NCBI RefSeq assembly: GCF_002160915.1
Contig: NZ_NFLM01000001.1
Location: forward strand, 124,001 to 188,000
Source of the DNA: Faecalibacterium sp. An121
GTDB lineage: Bacteria; Bacillota; Clostridia; Oscillospirales; Ruminococcaceae
Direction of reading: 5' to 3'
Length of the DNA: 64,000 nt
Shown here: in pieces, positions 18,634 through 26,448 of the stretch
Layout of the letters: every line of letters begins with the position of its first letter
Numbering within the stretch: position 1 is the first letter of the stretch
Notes under the pieces: generated by a model
Database searches by the model: none
What the model was told of the DNA's origin: nothing
What the model saw: the letters and a program-made list of their open reading frames with translations, nothing else
Position numbers and translations under genes: made by a program

Positions 18634-19482
18634 ATGCCTGAAGCCTATTTGCAGGCGGCCTTTGAGATCAAGGCGTCCTGCGATGAGATCAGCCGCCGCA
18701 TCCTGCGCTGGCACTGGGACGCCAAACCCGGGCCCCACAGCTTTGACTCCCTGCTGGAGCACATCGCACGCCGCCAGGAGGAGAGCCCCACCTACTACGG
18801 CCATATGCCCGACGTCAGCCGCAAGACCAGCTGGCAGCAGCTGGATACCACCCTGTGTATGCGGGTGCTGCTGGACCCCGAAAGCGACGCCGCGCAGCCT
18901 CTGGATCTGCTGGGCAGCACGGCCCACCCGGGCGCGGCCCGCAGGGCCTGCAACGCGGTGCGCACCGCCCGCAACGAAGCGGCCCACGCCTCGGACCGGG
19001 CGGCAGGGGGCCAGGCGGCCATCCTGTTCGATGAGGCGGTGGAGTGCATCGAGGACGCCTATGCGGGCACCGCTTTCAGCGAAAAGGAGCTGGCCAAGTA
19101 TTACCAGCTCTCACGGGATTACCTGCGCCGGTGCGGCGTAGGGGGCAGGGAACCGGCTCCGCCCCCCGATCAGCCGCCTGCGCCGGAAGATCCGGCCCCC
19201 GAAGTGCGGGTCTATCCCACCGGGGAGGCCCGTCAGAAGGCCGCCGCAGCCCGCCAGAAGGGCAGCCGCAGCGCCGCAGGCACGCCGTCCCGGGAGAGCG
19301 CAGCCCCTGCCCGCTCCCGCGCCGCACGCAAGGCGGCCCCGGCCAGGGAGCCGGCCCGCCGTTCCCGCACCTCCAGAGAGGAGGAGCCGGGCAGCCGGGC
19401 GGCTGTGGTGCTGGCGCTGGCGGCGCTGGTGATCGGTTTGGCAGTGCGGGCAGCCCGGATGGGCGTGCTGCCCTTTTTGTAA
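18634..19482 (+). CDS. HEPN-like domain protein with basic linker and C-terminal membrane helix
   Basis: A 282-residue protein of unknown function. Residues 1-160 are helical and contain RNEAAH (Arg113 to His118), which fits the R-N-x3-H active-site motif of HEPN domains; the flanking pattern (LDTTLCMRVLLD before, a C-terminal helix bundle after) is reminiscent of the Swt1-type HEPN branch. HEPN domains are often RNases in toxin, defence or RNA-processing proteins. Residues about 165-250 are a highly basic Ala/Arg/Lys/Pro linker, and the last 25 residues are hydrophobic (AVVLALAALVIGLAVRAA). The start at 18634 has GGGAGGGGAG before it. No antitoxin-like partner is adjacent. The HEPN assignment comes from motif and helix pattern only. 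Confidence 0.6.
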   Translation: MPEAYLQAAFEIKASCDEISRRILRWHWDAKPGPHSFDSLLEHIARRQEESPTYYGHMPDVSRKTSWQQLDTTLCMRVLLDPESDAAQPLDLLGSTAHPGAARRACNAVRTARNEAAHASDRAAGGQAAILFDEAVECIEDAYAGTAFSEKELAKYYQLSRDYLRRCGVGGREPAPPPDQPPAPEDPAPEVRVYPTGEARQKAAAARQKGSRSAAGTPSRESAAPARSRAARKAAPAREPARRSRTSREEEPGSRAAVVLALAALVIGLAVRAARMGVLPFL

Positions 19483-19503
19483 GAACATTGTGAGGGATCG
19501 GAT

Positions 19504-20349
19504 ATGGACAAACGACTGATTTTTTTGGATATCGACGGCACCTTCATCCAGCCGGGGCGGATGGAAGCCCCGGCCAGCGCGGTGGAGGCGGTGCGCCAGG
19601 CGCAGGCCAATGGCCACAAGGTGTTTTTGTGCACCGGCCGCAACTACAAAATGACCTCCCCGGTGCTGCGCTATGGCTTTGACGGCTATGTGTGCAGCGC
19701 GGGGGGCTATGTGGTGTGCGGGGACACCGTCCTGTTTGACTGCCCCATGGACAAGGCCCAGAGCGACGGAGTGCGTGCGGTGCTGGAGGCAAGCGGGGTG
19801 GAGTGCACCCTGGAGGCCAGGGACGCCACCTACGGGGGCGGCCAGATGATGGAGCGGCTGGCCTCCTACCAGGCCCAGCGCCCCGACGCCGTGAACAGCG
19901 AACTGGAGCGCTGGCGTCAGGCTTTTGCGGACGGAATGCTGATCCGCCCGCTGGAGGAATACAAGGGGGAGCCGATCTACAAGATCTGCTACATAGCCCC
20001 GGGCCGGGATTGCCTGGCCCAGGCCAGGGCCGCCTATGAGGATCAGTTCCTCTTTTGCGAGGCCGGGGGTCCTGCGCAGCGTCAGGGCTTTGTCAGCGGC
20101 GAGCTGATCAACCGCAAGTTCAACAAGGGGGAAGGCATCCGCCGGATCTGCGATTTCTGCGGTCTGCCCACCTCTGCGGCGGTGGCCTTTGGGGACAGCG
20201 AGAACGACCTGGAAATGGCCGATGTGGCCGGGGTCAGCTGCTGCATGGAGAACGGCGCCGAGGCCCTCAAGGCCCGCTGCACCTTCACCTGCCCCTCGGT
20301 GGACGAGGACGGCATCGCCGTGGCGTTCCGCCGGCTGGGCCTGATCTGA
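19504..20349 (+). CDS. Cof-type HAD superfamily sugar-phosphate phosphatase
   Basis: A 281-residue cytoplasmic hydrolase. Motif I is FLDIDGTF (nucleophile Asp9, acid/base Asp11), motif II CTGRN, motif III the KGEGIRRIC segment with its lysine, and motif IV FGDSENDLEMAD. A type IIB cap domain fills the middle (about 85-190). The family dephosphorylates small sugar phosphates or flavin and pyridoxal nucleotides; the substrate cannot be told from sequence. RBS is weak (GAGGGATCGG) and the gene is 21 bases after the HEPN-like gene, so they may share a transcript. Confidence 0.88.
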   Translation: MDKRLIFLDIDGTFIQPGRMEAPASAVEAVRQAQANGHKVFLCTGRNYKMTSPVLRYGFDGYVCSAGGYVVCGDTVLFDCPMDKAQSDGVRAVLEASGVECTLEARDATYGGGQMMERLASYQAQRPDAVNSELERWRQAFADGMLIRPLEEYKGEPIYKICYIAPGRDCLAQARAAYEDQFLFCEAGGPAQRQGFVSGELINRKFNKGEGIRRICDFCGLPTSAAVAFGDSENDLEMADVAGVSCCMENGAEALKARCTFTCPSVDEDGIAVAFRRLGLI

Positions 20350-20401
20350 CCCGCCGCCCAAAAAGAAAAGCCGGCGTCTGCCGGCTTGTAAGGGATCGCG
20401 T

Positions 20402-20863
20402 TTATGCGCCGCCTTCGGGCGGCGCTTTTTTGTGGGCGGCGGCCTGCCAGCCCATGGTGTATTCTTCCTGGCCGGTGGCGGGATCGATGCCCTGTCCCAG
20501 GATCTCAAACCCTTCCCGGCGGTAAAAATCCAGGGCGCGGGGGTTCTTTTGATAGGCGTGGAGCCGCAGGGCAGGCTTGTGTTCTTTGGCGCAGTCCAGC
20601 AGCAGCCGGCCTACTCCCTGGCTGCGGGCGTCCTGGCTCACAAAGATCCCCTCGATCCACTGTCCCACAAGGCCGATGAAGCCATCGATTTGGCCGGCCT
20701 GGTCCTGGTGCACATAGACCTCTGCCCGGGGCAGAGCGGCCCGCACGGCTTCCCGCTGCTCTTCCCAGTACGAGCGGGGGATAAAGCTGTGGGCCTGGAT
20801 GTTGGCGTCCAGCCAAAGGCGTACGACGGCGTCCAGGTCTTCCGGCTGAAATGGGCGGATCAT
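20402..20863 (-). CDS. GNAT family N-acetyltransferase
   Basis: A 153-residue acetyltransferase. It begins MIRPFQPEDLDAVVRLWLD, the usual first strand and helix, and has the acetyl-CoA loop QDARSQGVGRLLL (the Q/R-x-x-G-x-G/A pattern) and the late NPRALDFYRREGFE helix. The EGIFVSQDARS region is typical of the small-molecule and antibiotic-resistance-like branch, but no substrate can be assigned. It is the last gene of the minus-strand set that begins at htpG. The final residues overlap the opposite-strand terminator hairpin. Confidence 0.85.
   Translation of the reverse strand: MIRPFQPEDLDAVVRLWLDANIQAHSFIPRSYWEEQREAVRAALPRAEVYVHQDQAGQIDGFIGLVGQWIEGIFVSQDARSQGVGRLLLDCAKEHKPALRLHAYQKNPRALDFYRREGFEILGQGIDPATGQEEYTMGWQAAAHKKAPPEGGA
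20406..20431 (+). terminator. Terminator at the convergent HAD / GNAT junction
   Basis: A perfect 8-bp stem, GCGCCGCC and GGCGGCGC with a UUCG tetraloop, followed by T6. It ends plus-strand transcripts from the HAD gene. The hairpin lies inside the last codons of the minus-strand GNAT gene, so that protein's tail (PPEGGA) is encoded by the stem. Confidence 0.9.
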
Positions 20864-20878
20864 ACAAAAACTCTCCTT

Positions 20879-21007
20879 TCAGGGGTCTGCGCTTTCGGGG
20901 CGCAGGTCGGTGTAGTAGCAGGTCGGTGTAGTATAAGATCTCCTTTCGGTGATCTCCATCATTTGGCGGGTGAAGCGCAGGCTGCCGCACACCGTGAGGA
21001 TCTTCAT
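20879..21007 (-). pseudogene. Truncated remnant of a nucleoside-deoxyribosyltransferase-like gene
   Basis: A 42-codon frame beginning MKILTVCGSLRFTRQMMEI. This is the first strand, loop and helix of a Rossmann-like nucleotide-binding family (related to nucleoside 2-deoxyribosyltransferases) that is normally well over 100 residues. After about 21 residues the sequence becomes unrelated and runs through a 16-base tandem repeat to a stop. The ATG overlaps the stop of the upstream flavodoxin-domain gene. It looks like the 5' end of a deleted gene rather than a functional small protein; family recall is from the N-terminal motif only. Confidence 0.5.
20902..20933. repeat. Two-copy 16-base tandem repeat
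   Basis: GCAGGTCGGTGTAGTA occurs twice in direct tandem (20902-20917 and 20918-20933). It sits in the broken end of the gene remnant and probably marks replication slippage at the deletion junction. Confidence 0.85.
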
Positions 21008-21540
21008 GACAGAGCCTCCCGGATGGCCGCAAGGACAGGGTCCAGGGTGCTTTCGTCCACGAAATCCACCTGTTTGCCGTAGGTTTCCAGCATGGCCCGG
21101 GTCTCGGCGTTCTGCTTTTCGGGGGGCAGCTTTTTGGCGTGGCTGCACAAAAGGGACATCATGGTCTTGTGCATCAGGTTCAGCTTACTGTAATCGATGC
21201 CGCCCCGCAGATGGAAGATCTGGCTGCGCGCCAGCACCGCCGGGGGCACCTGCAGGGAGATGGAGCGGCGGATGTTGGCGACGTTGGCCGGGTCGGCGGG
21301 GTCGGCCAGACCCACCGTGACGATCATCAGCCGGGCGTCCTGGGGCAGGGCCTGCAAGGTCTGCTTGAGCCCTTTGACCCCGCCGGCATACAGTCCCCCC
21401 AGGTGGACTGCCAGTCTGCATCCCGCAAGGTCTGGCTTGTGCTGCGCGTTGTGGACGGGCAGGCCGGACATCCGGCCTAGGGCTTCGGCGTAGCGCCGGG
21501 TGGTTCCGTACTGGCTGCCATAGAGGATGACGGATTCCAT
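21004..21540 (-). CDS. Flavodoxin-domain protein
   Basis: A 178-residue flavodoxin-like protein. The N-terminal ILYGSQYGTTRRYAEAL is an FMN phosphate loop of the flavodoxin_5 / HemG-like type, and HLGGLYAGGVKG and TVGLADP match the later FMN contacts. The last 60 residues are helical and have a run of basic residues (CSHAKKLPPEKQ) as in this branch. Such proteins serve as electron carriers or menaquinone-linked oxidases; none of its partners is nearby. The start at 21540 is chosen at the beginning of the flavodoxin fold although the frame is open further upstream. Confidence 0.8.
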   Translation of the reverse strand: MESVILYGSQYGTTRRYAEALGRMSGLPVHNAQHKPDLAGCRLAVHLGGLYAGGVKGLKQTLQALPQDARLMIVTVGLADPADPANVANIRRSISLQVPPAVLARSQIFHLRGGIDYSKLNLMHKTMMSLLCSHAKKLPPEKQNAETRAMLETYGKQVDFVDESTLDPVLAAIREALS

Positions 21541-21560
21541 AAAGACTCCTTTCGTTGCGG

Positions 21561-22022
21561 TCATTGGCTGCGGTAGGCCCGCAGCATCCACCCGCCCAGA
21601 TTGCCCAGCAAAAGGGCCAGCGTCACCGGCATGAACCAAGCCGGCAGCGGCCGGGCCAGGATGGAGCAGAGGGCCAGAAAGCCGAACACAAGGGCCATCA
21701 GCAGCTTGGTGCTGCTGAGCAGGTGGAGCAGGGCGGCATAGACCCGGGCCTGGTTTGCCTCGGTGATCTGCAGGCCCCCGGTATTCCACAGGGCGGGGAA
21801 ACGGCCGATCACCGACAGCAGCCCATAGAGGACCCAGGCCACACCCAGCAGCGCTGCCAGACTGGTCTTGCTGCCCCACCGGTCGATCTCGCCAAAGGCG
21901 TTGTAGTGCATGGGCACCCGGCTGGGCAGGGCCTGCCAGCGGGCAGCCAAAAACACACTGATCCCCGCCAGCACCAGCAGCGCCAGCGCATTCAGCAGGC
22001 GGTCCAAAAAAGCAGGCTTCAT
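21561..22022 (-). CDS. DUF1648-type small membrane protein
   Basis: A 153-residue protein with four predicted membrane helices (about 8-28, 55-75, 105-125, 130-145). Between helices 1 and 2 lies the marker PSRVPMHYNAFGEIDRWGSK, the DUF1648 pattern also found in SdpI-type immunity proteins. Full SdpI proteins are about 200 residues, so this is a short version. Function is unknown; possible roles include immunity or envelope stress. It is 20 bases upstream of the flavodoxin-domain gene. Confidence 0.75.
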   Translation of the reverse strand: MKPAFLDRLLNALALLVLAGISVFLAARWQALPSRVPMHYNAFGEIDRWGSKTSLAALLGVAWVLYGLLSVIGRFPALWNTGGLQITEANQARVYAALLHLLSSTKLLMALVFGFLALCSILARPLPAWFMPVTLALLLGNLGGWMLRAYRSQ

Positions 22023-22055
22023 AAAGGTACTCCTTTGCGGCTTCCAGGGCAGGAT

Positions 22056-22178
22056 TCAGTTGTTTTTGTTGTCCCTGCCGCCGGTGTGGCGGTCGATGAA
22101 GGACTGCCAGGCCTTGCCCCGCAGCAGCATGGCGCCGCAGACGGCCAGTGCGGCGGCAATGAGGATGACGATCTCCAT
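22056..22178 (-). CDS. Small single-pass membrane protein, 40 residues
   Basis: MEIVILIAAALAVCGAMLL makes one membrane helix, followed by a charged cytoplasmic tail ending in RDNKNN. A strong ribosome binding site (GGAGG, 7 bases before the ATG) and a good position in the minus-strand gene row support translation despite its size. No family is recognised. Confidence 0.6.
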   Translation of the reverse strand: MEIVILIAAALAVCGAMLLRGKAWQSFIDRHTGGRDNKNN

Positions 22179-22204
22179 AGGAAAACCTCCTTTTGCAGAA
22201 AACC

Positions 22205-23038
22205 TCAGTCCCTCGCCCGGAGCTGCCAGAAGGCCACGGCGCTGGCGGCCGCTACGTTCAGGCTGTCCACACCGTGGGACATGGGGATCCTGGCGGTGTA
22301 GTCGCAGTGGGCGATGGTGTCGGCGGTCAGGCCGTCCCCTTCGGTGCCCAGCACCAGGGCCAGCCGGGGTTCGGCCATCAGGGCGGGGTCGTCGATGGAC
22401 ACCGAACGGTCGGTCAGGGCCAGGGCGGCGGTCTTGAAACCAAGAGCCTTCAGCCGGGCCAGGCCGGCAATGGGCCAGTCGGCGGGCTCGGCGCCGATCC
22501 GGGTCCAGGGCACCTGAAAGACGGTGCCCATGCTCACCCGCACTGCCCGGCGGCACAGGGGGTCGCAGCAGGAGGGGGTCACCAGCACTGCATCGATGTG
22601 CAGCGCTGCCGCTGAACGGAAGATGGCCCCGATGTTGGTGGAATCCACAATGTTTTCCAGCACCGCCACCCGGCGGGCGTCCCGGCACAGAACTTCCACG
22701 CCGGGCAGGGCGGGACGGTGGAAGGCCGCCAGTACTCCGCGGGTCAGCTGGTAGCCGGTGAGGGCCGTCAGGATATCCCGGTCGGCGGTGTAGACGGGGG
22801 TATCAGCCGGGCAGCGGGCCAGGATCTCCTGGGCCGGACCCTCGATCTTCCGCCGCTCCATCAGCAGGGAAAGGGGAAGCAGCCCCGCGTCCAGGGCCCG
22901 CGCAATGACCTTGGGGCTCTCGGCAATAAAGACCCCTTTTTCCGGCTCCAGGCGGCTGCGCAGCTGGGCCTGGGTCAGGCGTGCAAATACGTCCAGGGCG
23001 GGATCGGACAGGTCGTTGATCTCGATGATATGCGGCAT
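22205..23038 (-). CDS. TrmH/SpoU family RNA 2'-O-methyltransferase
   Basis: A 277-residue SPOUT methyltransferase that probably methylates a ribose 2'-OH in rRNA or tRNA using SAM. An N-terminal substrate-binding domain (1-105) is followed by the trefoil-knot domain. Its three motifs are visible: ENIVDSTNIGAIFRSAAAL, LVLGTEGDGL and IPMSHGVDSLNVAAASAVA. The closest types are RlmB- and TrmH-like enzymes; the target nucleotide cannot be told from sequence. The gap to the XpaC-like gene upstream is 10 bases, so both are likely co-transcribed. Confidence 0.92.
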   Translation of the reverse strand: MPHIIEINDLSDPALDVFARLTQAQLRSRLEPEKGVFIAESPKVIARALDAGLLPLSLLMERRKIEGPAQEILARCPADTPVYTADRDILTALTGYQLTRGVLAAFHRPALPGVEVLCRDARRVAVLENIVDSTNIGAIFRSAAALHIDAVLVTPSCCDPLCRRAVRVSMGTVFQVPWTRIGAEPADWPIAGLARLKALGFKTAALALTDRSVSIDDPALMAEPRLALVLGTEGDGLTADTIAHCDYTARIPMSHGVDSLNVAAASAVAFWQLRARD

Positions 23039-23048
23039 AGGCTCTCCT

Positions 23049-24173
23049 TTATGAGGGGTTGGAGGTGAAGTCGCTGTGTCCCGACAGTCCGTCCAGGCTC
23101 AGCATCCCTTCCAGGGCGGCGATGTCCGCCGACACGTCCAGGGCGTCCGACTGGAACAGCTTGTCCAGCTGGTTTTCAAAGGCGGTGACCAGCAGGTCGA
23201 GTGAGCGCTCGATGCTCTGCTTGGTTTTGGCGATGTTCTCACCGTCCACCCCCTGGCTGTCCAGCTGGGCGTAAGTGTGCAGCAGCTTGAGGGAGGTGGG
23301 CAGGTAGTAGCTGGTAAACTTGCGCAGCTGCTCCTCCTTGTCCGGGTCGGCCTCGGCCAGGGCGAAGATGCGAGCGCTGACCTGCTCCAGCCGGTCGGCC
23401 TTGCCCTTCATGTCGGGGTCGGTGATGGCCTGTCCGGCCTGATGCAGCTGGCGCAGCAGTTTCTGGTACTGGGTCTCCCCGCCGGCGTCGGGTTGGGGCT
23501 CGGGAGCGGGCTGGGCAGGGATGGGGGCCGGGCCCCGCACTACCAGAAAGCCGGTGCGGTTGTCGATGTAAGCATCCGTGCCGAAATAGCCGTGGTCGAT
23601 GGCGTTTTCCAGCACCTTGCGGCCCTCTTTTTCGGTCAGGCCTGCCGCCGCGAACAGCTCGTCCAGGGGGATGTTGTCCCGGCCGCCCACCACCTTGTCC
23701 AGCTGGCGTTCCAGCCGGCGGCTCCGGCGGATCACCAGGCCCAGGGCCAGCGCGCCCCCGCCGCCCACGATCATGGTCAGATTGGAGAACACATCGTTCC
23801 ACAGGCTATAATAGATGCTCTCCGGCAGGCTGAGCACCCCGGCCAGCAGCACAAGGCCTCCCAGGACAGTGCACCACTTGATCAGGGTCTGCTGGCGGCG
23901 GCGGGACTTGCGCTGTTCGTCGGCCGTCATGCCGTCGGGGGTATAGTGGACACTGTAATCGTAGGCTGCCTTTGGGGCGCCGGCCTCTTGGGGGCGGAAA
24001 GCGGTGCCTGCGAACTGGCTCTCCTGAAAGGCATTCCGCTCTTTCTTTTCCGCATCCCGGTCGATGGTCCGCAGGATAAACAAAACCACCGCCAGCCAGG
24101 GGACGGTGCCCAGCAGGACCAACAGGAAAATGGTGGGGATGCGGGCAAAATAGTGTTTGTGCTCCGGCTGCAT
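23049..24173 (-). CDS. XpaC-like membrane protein (5-bromo-4-chloroindolyl phosphate hydrolysis family)
   Basis: A 374-residue protein. One membrane helix near the start (about 10-32) and two in the middle (about 100-145) precede a cytoplasmic helical half (residues 240-370, with KADRLEQVSARIFALAEADPDK and LPTSLKLLHTYAQLD) that matches XpaC. XpaC proteins are often next to TelA-like proteins, but no telA is here. The biochemical role is unknown despite the family name. ATG 24173 is preferred over an in-frame TTG at 24194 because CAGGAGG lies between them. Confidence 0.8.
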   Translation of the reverse strand: MQPEHKHYFARIPTIFLLVLLGTVPWLAVVLFILRTIDRDAEKKERNAFQESQFAGTAFRPQEAGAPKAAYDYSVHYTPDGMTADEQRKSRRRQQTLIKWCTVLGGLVLLAGVLSLPESIYYSLWNDVFSNLTMIVGGGGALALGLVIRRSRRLERQLDKVVGGRDNIPLDELFAAAGLTEKEGRKVLENAIDHGYFGTDAYIDNRTGFLVVRGPAPIPAQPAPEPQPDAGGETQYQKLLRQLHQAGQAITDPDMKGKADRLEQVSARIFALAEADPDKEEQLRKFTSYYLPTSLKLLHTYAQLDSQGVDGENIAKTKQSIERSLDLLVTAFENQLDKLFQSDALDVSADIAALEGMLSLDGLSGHSDFTSNPS

Positions 24174-24201
24174 CGTGATGAAACCTCCTGACAAAACGGC
24201 A

Positions 24202-24242
24202 CAAAAAAGCCGTGTTCCCCTTTATTATAATGGAACACGGCT
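24202..24242 (-). terminator. Terminator of htpG
   Basis: An 11-bp perfect repeat, AGCCGTGTTCC and GGAACACGGCT, with a 13-base AT-rich loop. Read on the minus strand it is followed by six T. It is 77 bases after the htpG stop. The promoter of the next gene lies within it. Confidence 0.88.
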
Positions 24243-24252
24243 CGTTTGTTAA
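24224..24252 (-). promoter_or_regulatory. Promoter of the XpaC-like gene, inside the htpG terminator
   Basis: On the minus strand TTAACA (24247-24252), 17 bases, TATAAT (24224-24229). The -10 element is the loop of the htpG terminator and the spacer is one arm of its stem. Confidence 0.65.
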
Positions 24253-24319
24253 GGCTTTCTTATAAGAGAGGAAAAATTTTTGATCCTGGCCGGGATGGAC
24301 GGTGTGCGCGGCCCTCCTG

Positions 24320-26248
24320 TTATTTCATGAGGGCGCAGACGGCGTCGGCGTAGGCGACAGGGTCGTCCACCGGCAGACCCTCGATCAGCTGGGCCTGGGC
24401 ATAGAGGATCTGACTGTACTGGTTCACCTTGTCGGTGTCGCCGGCCTCCTGGGCGGCTTTGAGGGCTGCAAAGACCGGGTGGCTGGCGTTGACCTCCAGC
24501 ACCTTGTCGCTCTTGACATCCTCGCTGCCGGGCTGGCGGGACAGGACCTTCTCCATCTCAATGGACAGGGGACCCTCCGACGACAGGCAGACCGGGTGGT
24601 CCTTCAGCCGGGTGGAGACCTTGACTTCCTTGACCTTGCCCTCCAGGGCGGCCTTCATGGCGTCGAACAGGGACTTGTTCTCGGCGGTGGCGTCCTCGGC
24701 GGCCTTCTTCTCCTCGTCGGTCTCAAGGCCCAGGTCGCTGCCGTTGATGTTCTTGAACTCCACGGTGCCGTCCTTGCCCTCGGCATCCTTGCGGGGGAAG
24801 CTGTGCATGATCTGGAAGCAGAACTCGTCCACGTCCTCGGTCAGCAGCAGCAGGTCATAGCCCTTGTCCAGCACCAGGGAGGCGGCGGGCAGCTTGGCCA
24901 GCCGGTCGGCCGAGTCGCCGGCGGCGAAGTAGATGTACTTCTGCTCGGCGGGCATCTTGTCCACATACTCCTGCAGGGTGACCATCTTCTGCTCCTTGGC
25001 GGAGTAGAACAGCAGCAGGCCCCGGAGCAGCTCGGTGTGCATCCCGTAGTCGGAGTAGACGCCGAACTTGATCTGGCGGCCGAACTCCTTCCAGAAGGCT
25101 TCGTACTTCTCCCGGTCGTTGACCAGCATGGCGTTCAGCTCGTTCTTGATCTTCTTCTCCAGGGCGTTGTGGATCAGCTTGAGCTGGCTGTCCTTCTGGA
25201 GGGTCTCACGGCTGATGTTGAGGCTCAGGTCCTGGCTGTCCACCACGCCCTTGATAAAGCTGAAGTAATCGGGCAGCAGGTCGGCGCACTTGTCCATGAT
25301 CAGGACGCCCGAGGCATACAGGGCCAAGCCCTTTTCGTACTCTTTGGTGTAGAAATCGTAGGGCCGGTGGCCGGGCACGAACAGCAGGGCGTTGTAGTTG
25401 GCGGTGCCCTCGGTGCGGCTGACGATCACCCGGGCCGGGTCGGCATAATCCCCGAAGCGGTTCTTATAGAACTCGTTGTACTCGGCGTCGGTGACCTCGC
25501 TCTTCTGCTTCTTCCAGATGGGGACCATGCTGTTCAGGGTCTCCAGCTCGGTGTACTCCTCCCACTCGGGCTTGTAGTCCTCGGGCTTGGGATCGGGTTC
25601 GGGCTTCTGGCGGCTCTTGGTGCGCTCCATCTGGATGGGGTAGCGGATGTAGTCGCTGTACTTCTTGACGATGGCGGCCACGCCGTACTCGGACACATAG
25701 TTGTCGTAGTTGTCGGCGTCGGTGTTGGGCTTGATGTGCAGGATGATATCGGTGCCGGCGGTCTCCTTTTCGGCGGGGGTGATCTCATAGCCTTCCACCC
25801 CGCTGGACTCCCACTGCCAGGCCTGGTCGCTGCCGTAGGCCTTCGAGATGACGGTGACCCGGTCGGCTACCATAAAGGCGGAGTAGAAGCCCACGCCGAA
25901 CTGGCCGATGATGTCGATGTTCTCATCCACGTTTTCGGCCTTGAAGTCCTGGCTGCCCGAGTGGGCGATGGTGCCCAGGTTCTGCTCCAGCTCCTCCCGG
26001 GTCATGCCGATGCCGTTGTCCGATACGGTCAGCATGCGGGCGTCCTTGTCCAGCGTCAGCAGGATGCGGAAATCCTCCCGGTCCATCCCCACCGAGGTGT
26101 CGGTCAGGCTCTTGAAATAGAGCTTGTCGATGGCGTCGGAGGCATTGGAGATCAGCTCCCGCAGGAAGATCTCCTTGTTGGTATAGATCGAATTGATCAT
26201 CAGGTCCATCAGCTTTTTGCTTTCGGCCTGGAACGGCTGCATTGCCAT
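24320..26248 (-). CDS. htpG: Hsp90-family molecular chaperone HtpG
   Basis: A 642-residue ATP-dependent chaperone. The N-terminal GHKL ATPase contains ELISNASDAIDKL, VSDNGIGMTREEL and GQFGVGFYSAFMVADRV. The middle domain has the catalytic-loop region with SRETLQKD, and the C-terminal dimerisation domain ends near residue 640. The ATG at 26248 (AGAGG 8 bases upstream) is chosen over an upstream ATG at 26284 that lies in the operator. Regulation is directly visible: a perfect CIRCE repeat overlaps the transcription start. In B. subtilis htpG is not HrcA-controlled, so this differs from that model. Confidence 0.96.
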   Translation of the reverse strand: MAMQPFQAESKKLMDLMINSIYTNKEIFLRELISNASDAIDKLYFKSLTDTSVGMDREDFRILLTLDKDARMLTVSDNGIGMTREELEQNLGTIAHSGSQDFKAENVDENIDIIGQFGVGFYSAFMVADRVTVISKAYGSDQAWQWESSGVEGYEITPAEKETAGTDIILHIKPNTDADNYDNYVSEYGVAAIVKKYSDYIRYPIQMERTKSRQKPEPDPKPEDYKPEWEEYTELETLNSMVPIWKKQKSEVTDAEYNEFYKNRFGDYADPARVIVSRTEGTANYNALLFVPGHRPYDFYTKEYEKGLALYASGVLIMDKCADLLPDYFSFIKGVVDSQDLSLNISRETLQKDSQLKLIHNALEKKIKNELNAMLVNDREKYEAFWKEFGRQIKFGVYSDYGMHTELLRGLLLFYSAKEQKMVTLQEYVDKMPAEQKYIYFAAGDSADRLAKLPAASLVLDKGYDLLLLTEDVDEFCFQIMHSFPRKDAEGKDGTVEFKNINGSDLGLETDEEKKAAEDATAENKSLFDAMKAALEGKVKEVKVSTRLKDHPVCLSSEGPLSIEMEKVLSRQPGSEDVKSDKVLEVNASHPVFAALKAAQEAGDTDKVNQYSQILYAQAQLIEGLPVDDPVAYADAVCALMK

Positions 26249-26277
26249 AGCAAAAACCTCTTTTCTGGTATGGGTAG

Positions 26278-26304
26278 TTAGCACTCATAGTTTACGAGTG
26301 CTAA
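26278..26304. promoter_or_regulatory. CIRCE operator (HrcA binding site) of htpG
   Basis: TTAGCACTC, nine bases, GAGTGCTAA: identical to the CIRCE consensus at all 18 positions. It begins within the -10 element of the htpG promoter and lies 30 bases before the htpG start codon, the typical position for HrcA repression released by heat. Confidence 0.97.
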
Positions 26305-26331
26305 TATACACCGTTTTGACCTGAAAATCAA
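26303..26331 (-). promoter_or_regulatory. Promoter of htpG
   Basis: On the minus strand TTGATT (26326-26331), 17-base spacer, TATATT (26303-26308). The CIRCE element abuts it on the downstream side. Confidence 0.8.
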
Positions 26332-26448
26332 GAGGGAAGGGGCTTCCTTCATAAAAAGTTTAAAAATCCCCCTTTCCAGCCGGGGCGCTGTGAGGTACAA
26401 TAAGGGGCAGGCAGACCATCCAGGTCGTATAGATGGGAGGATAAAAAG

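Noticed and set aside
20359-20388. AAGCCGGC/GCCGGCTT inverted repeat as the HAD gene terminator
   Set aside because: Stem is good (8 bp) but no T-run follows; the next hairpin at 20406-20431 has T6 and is the better candidate.
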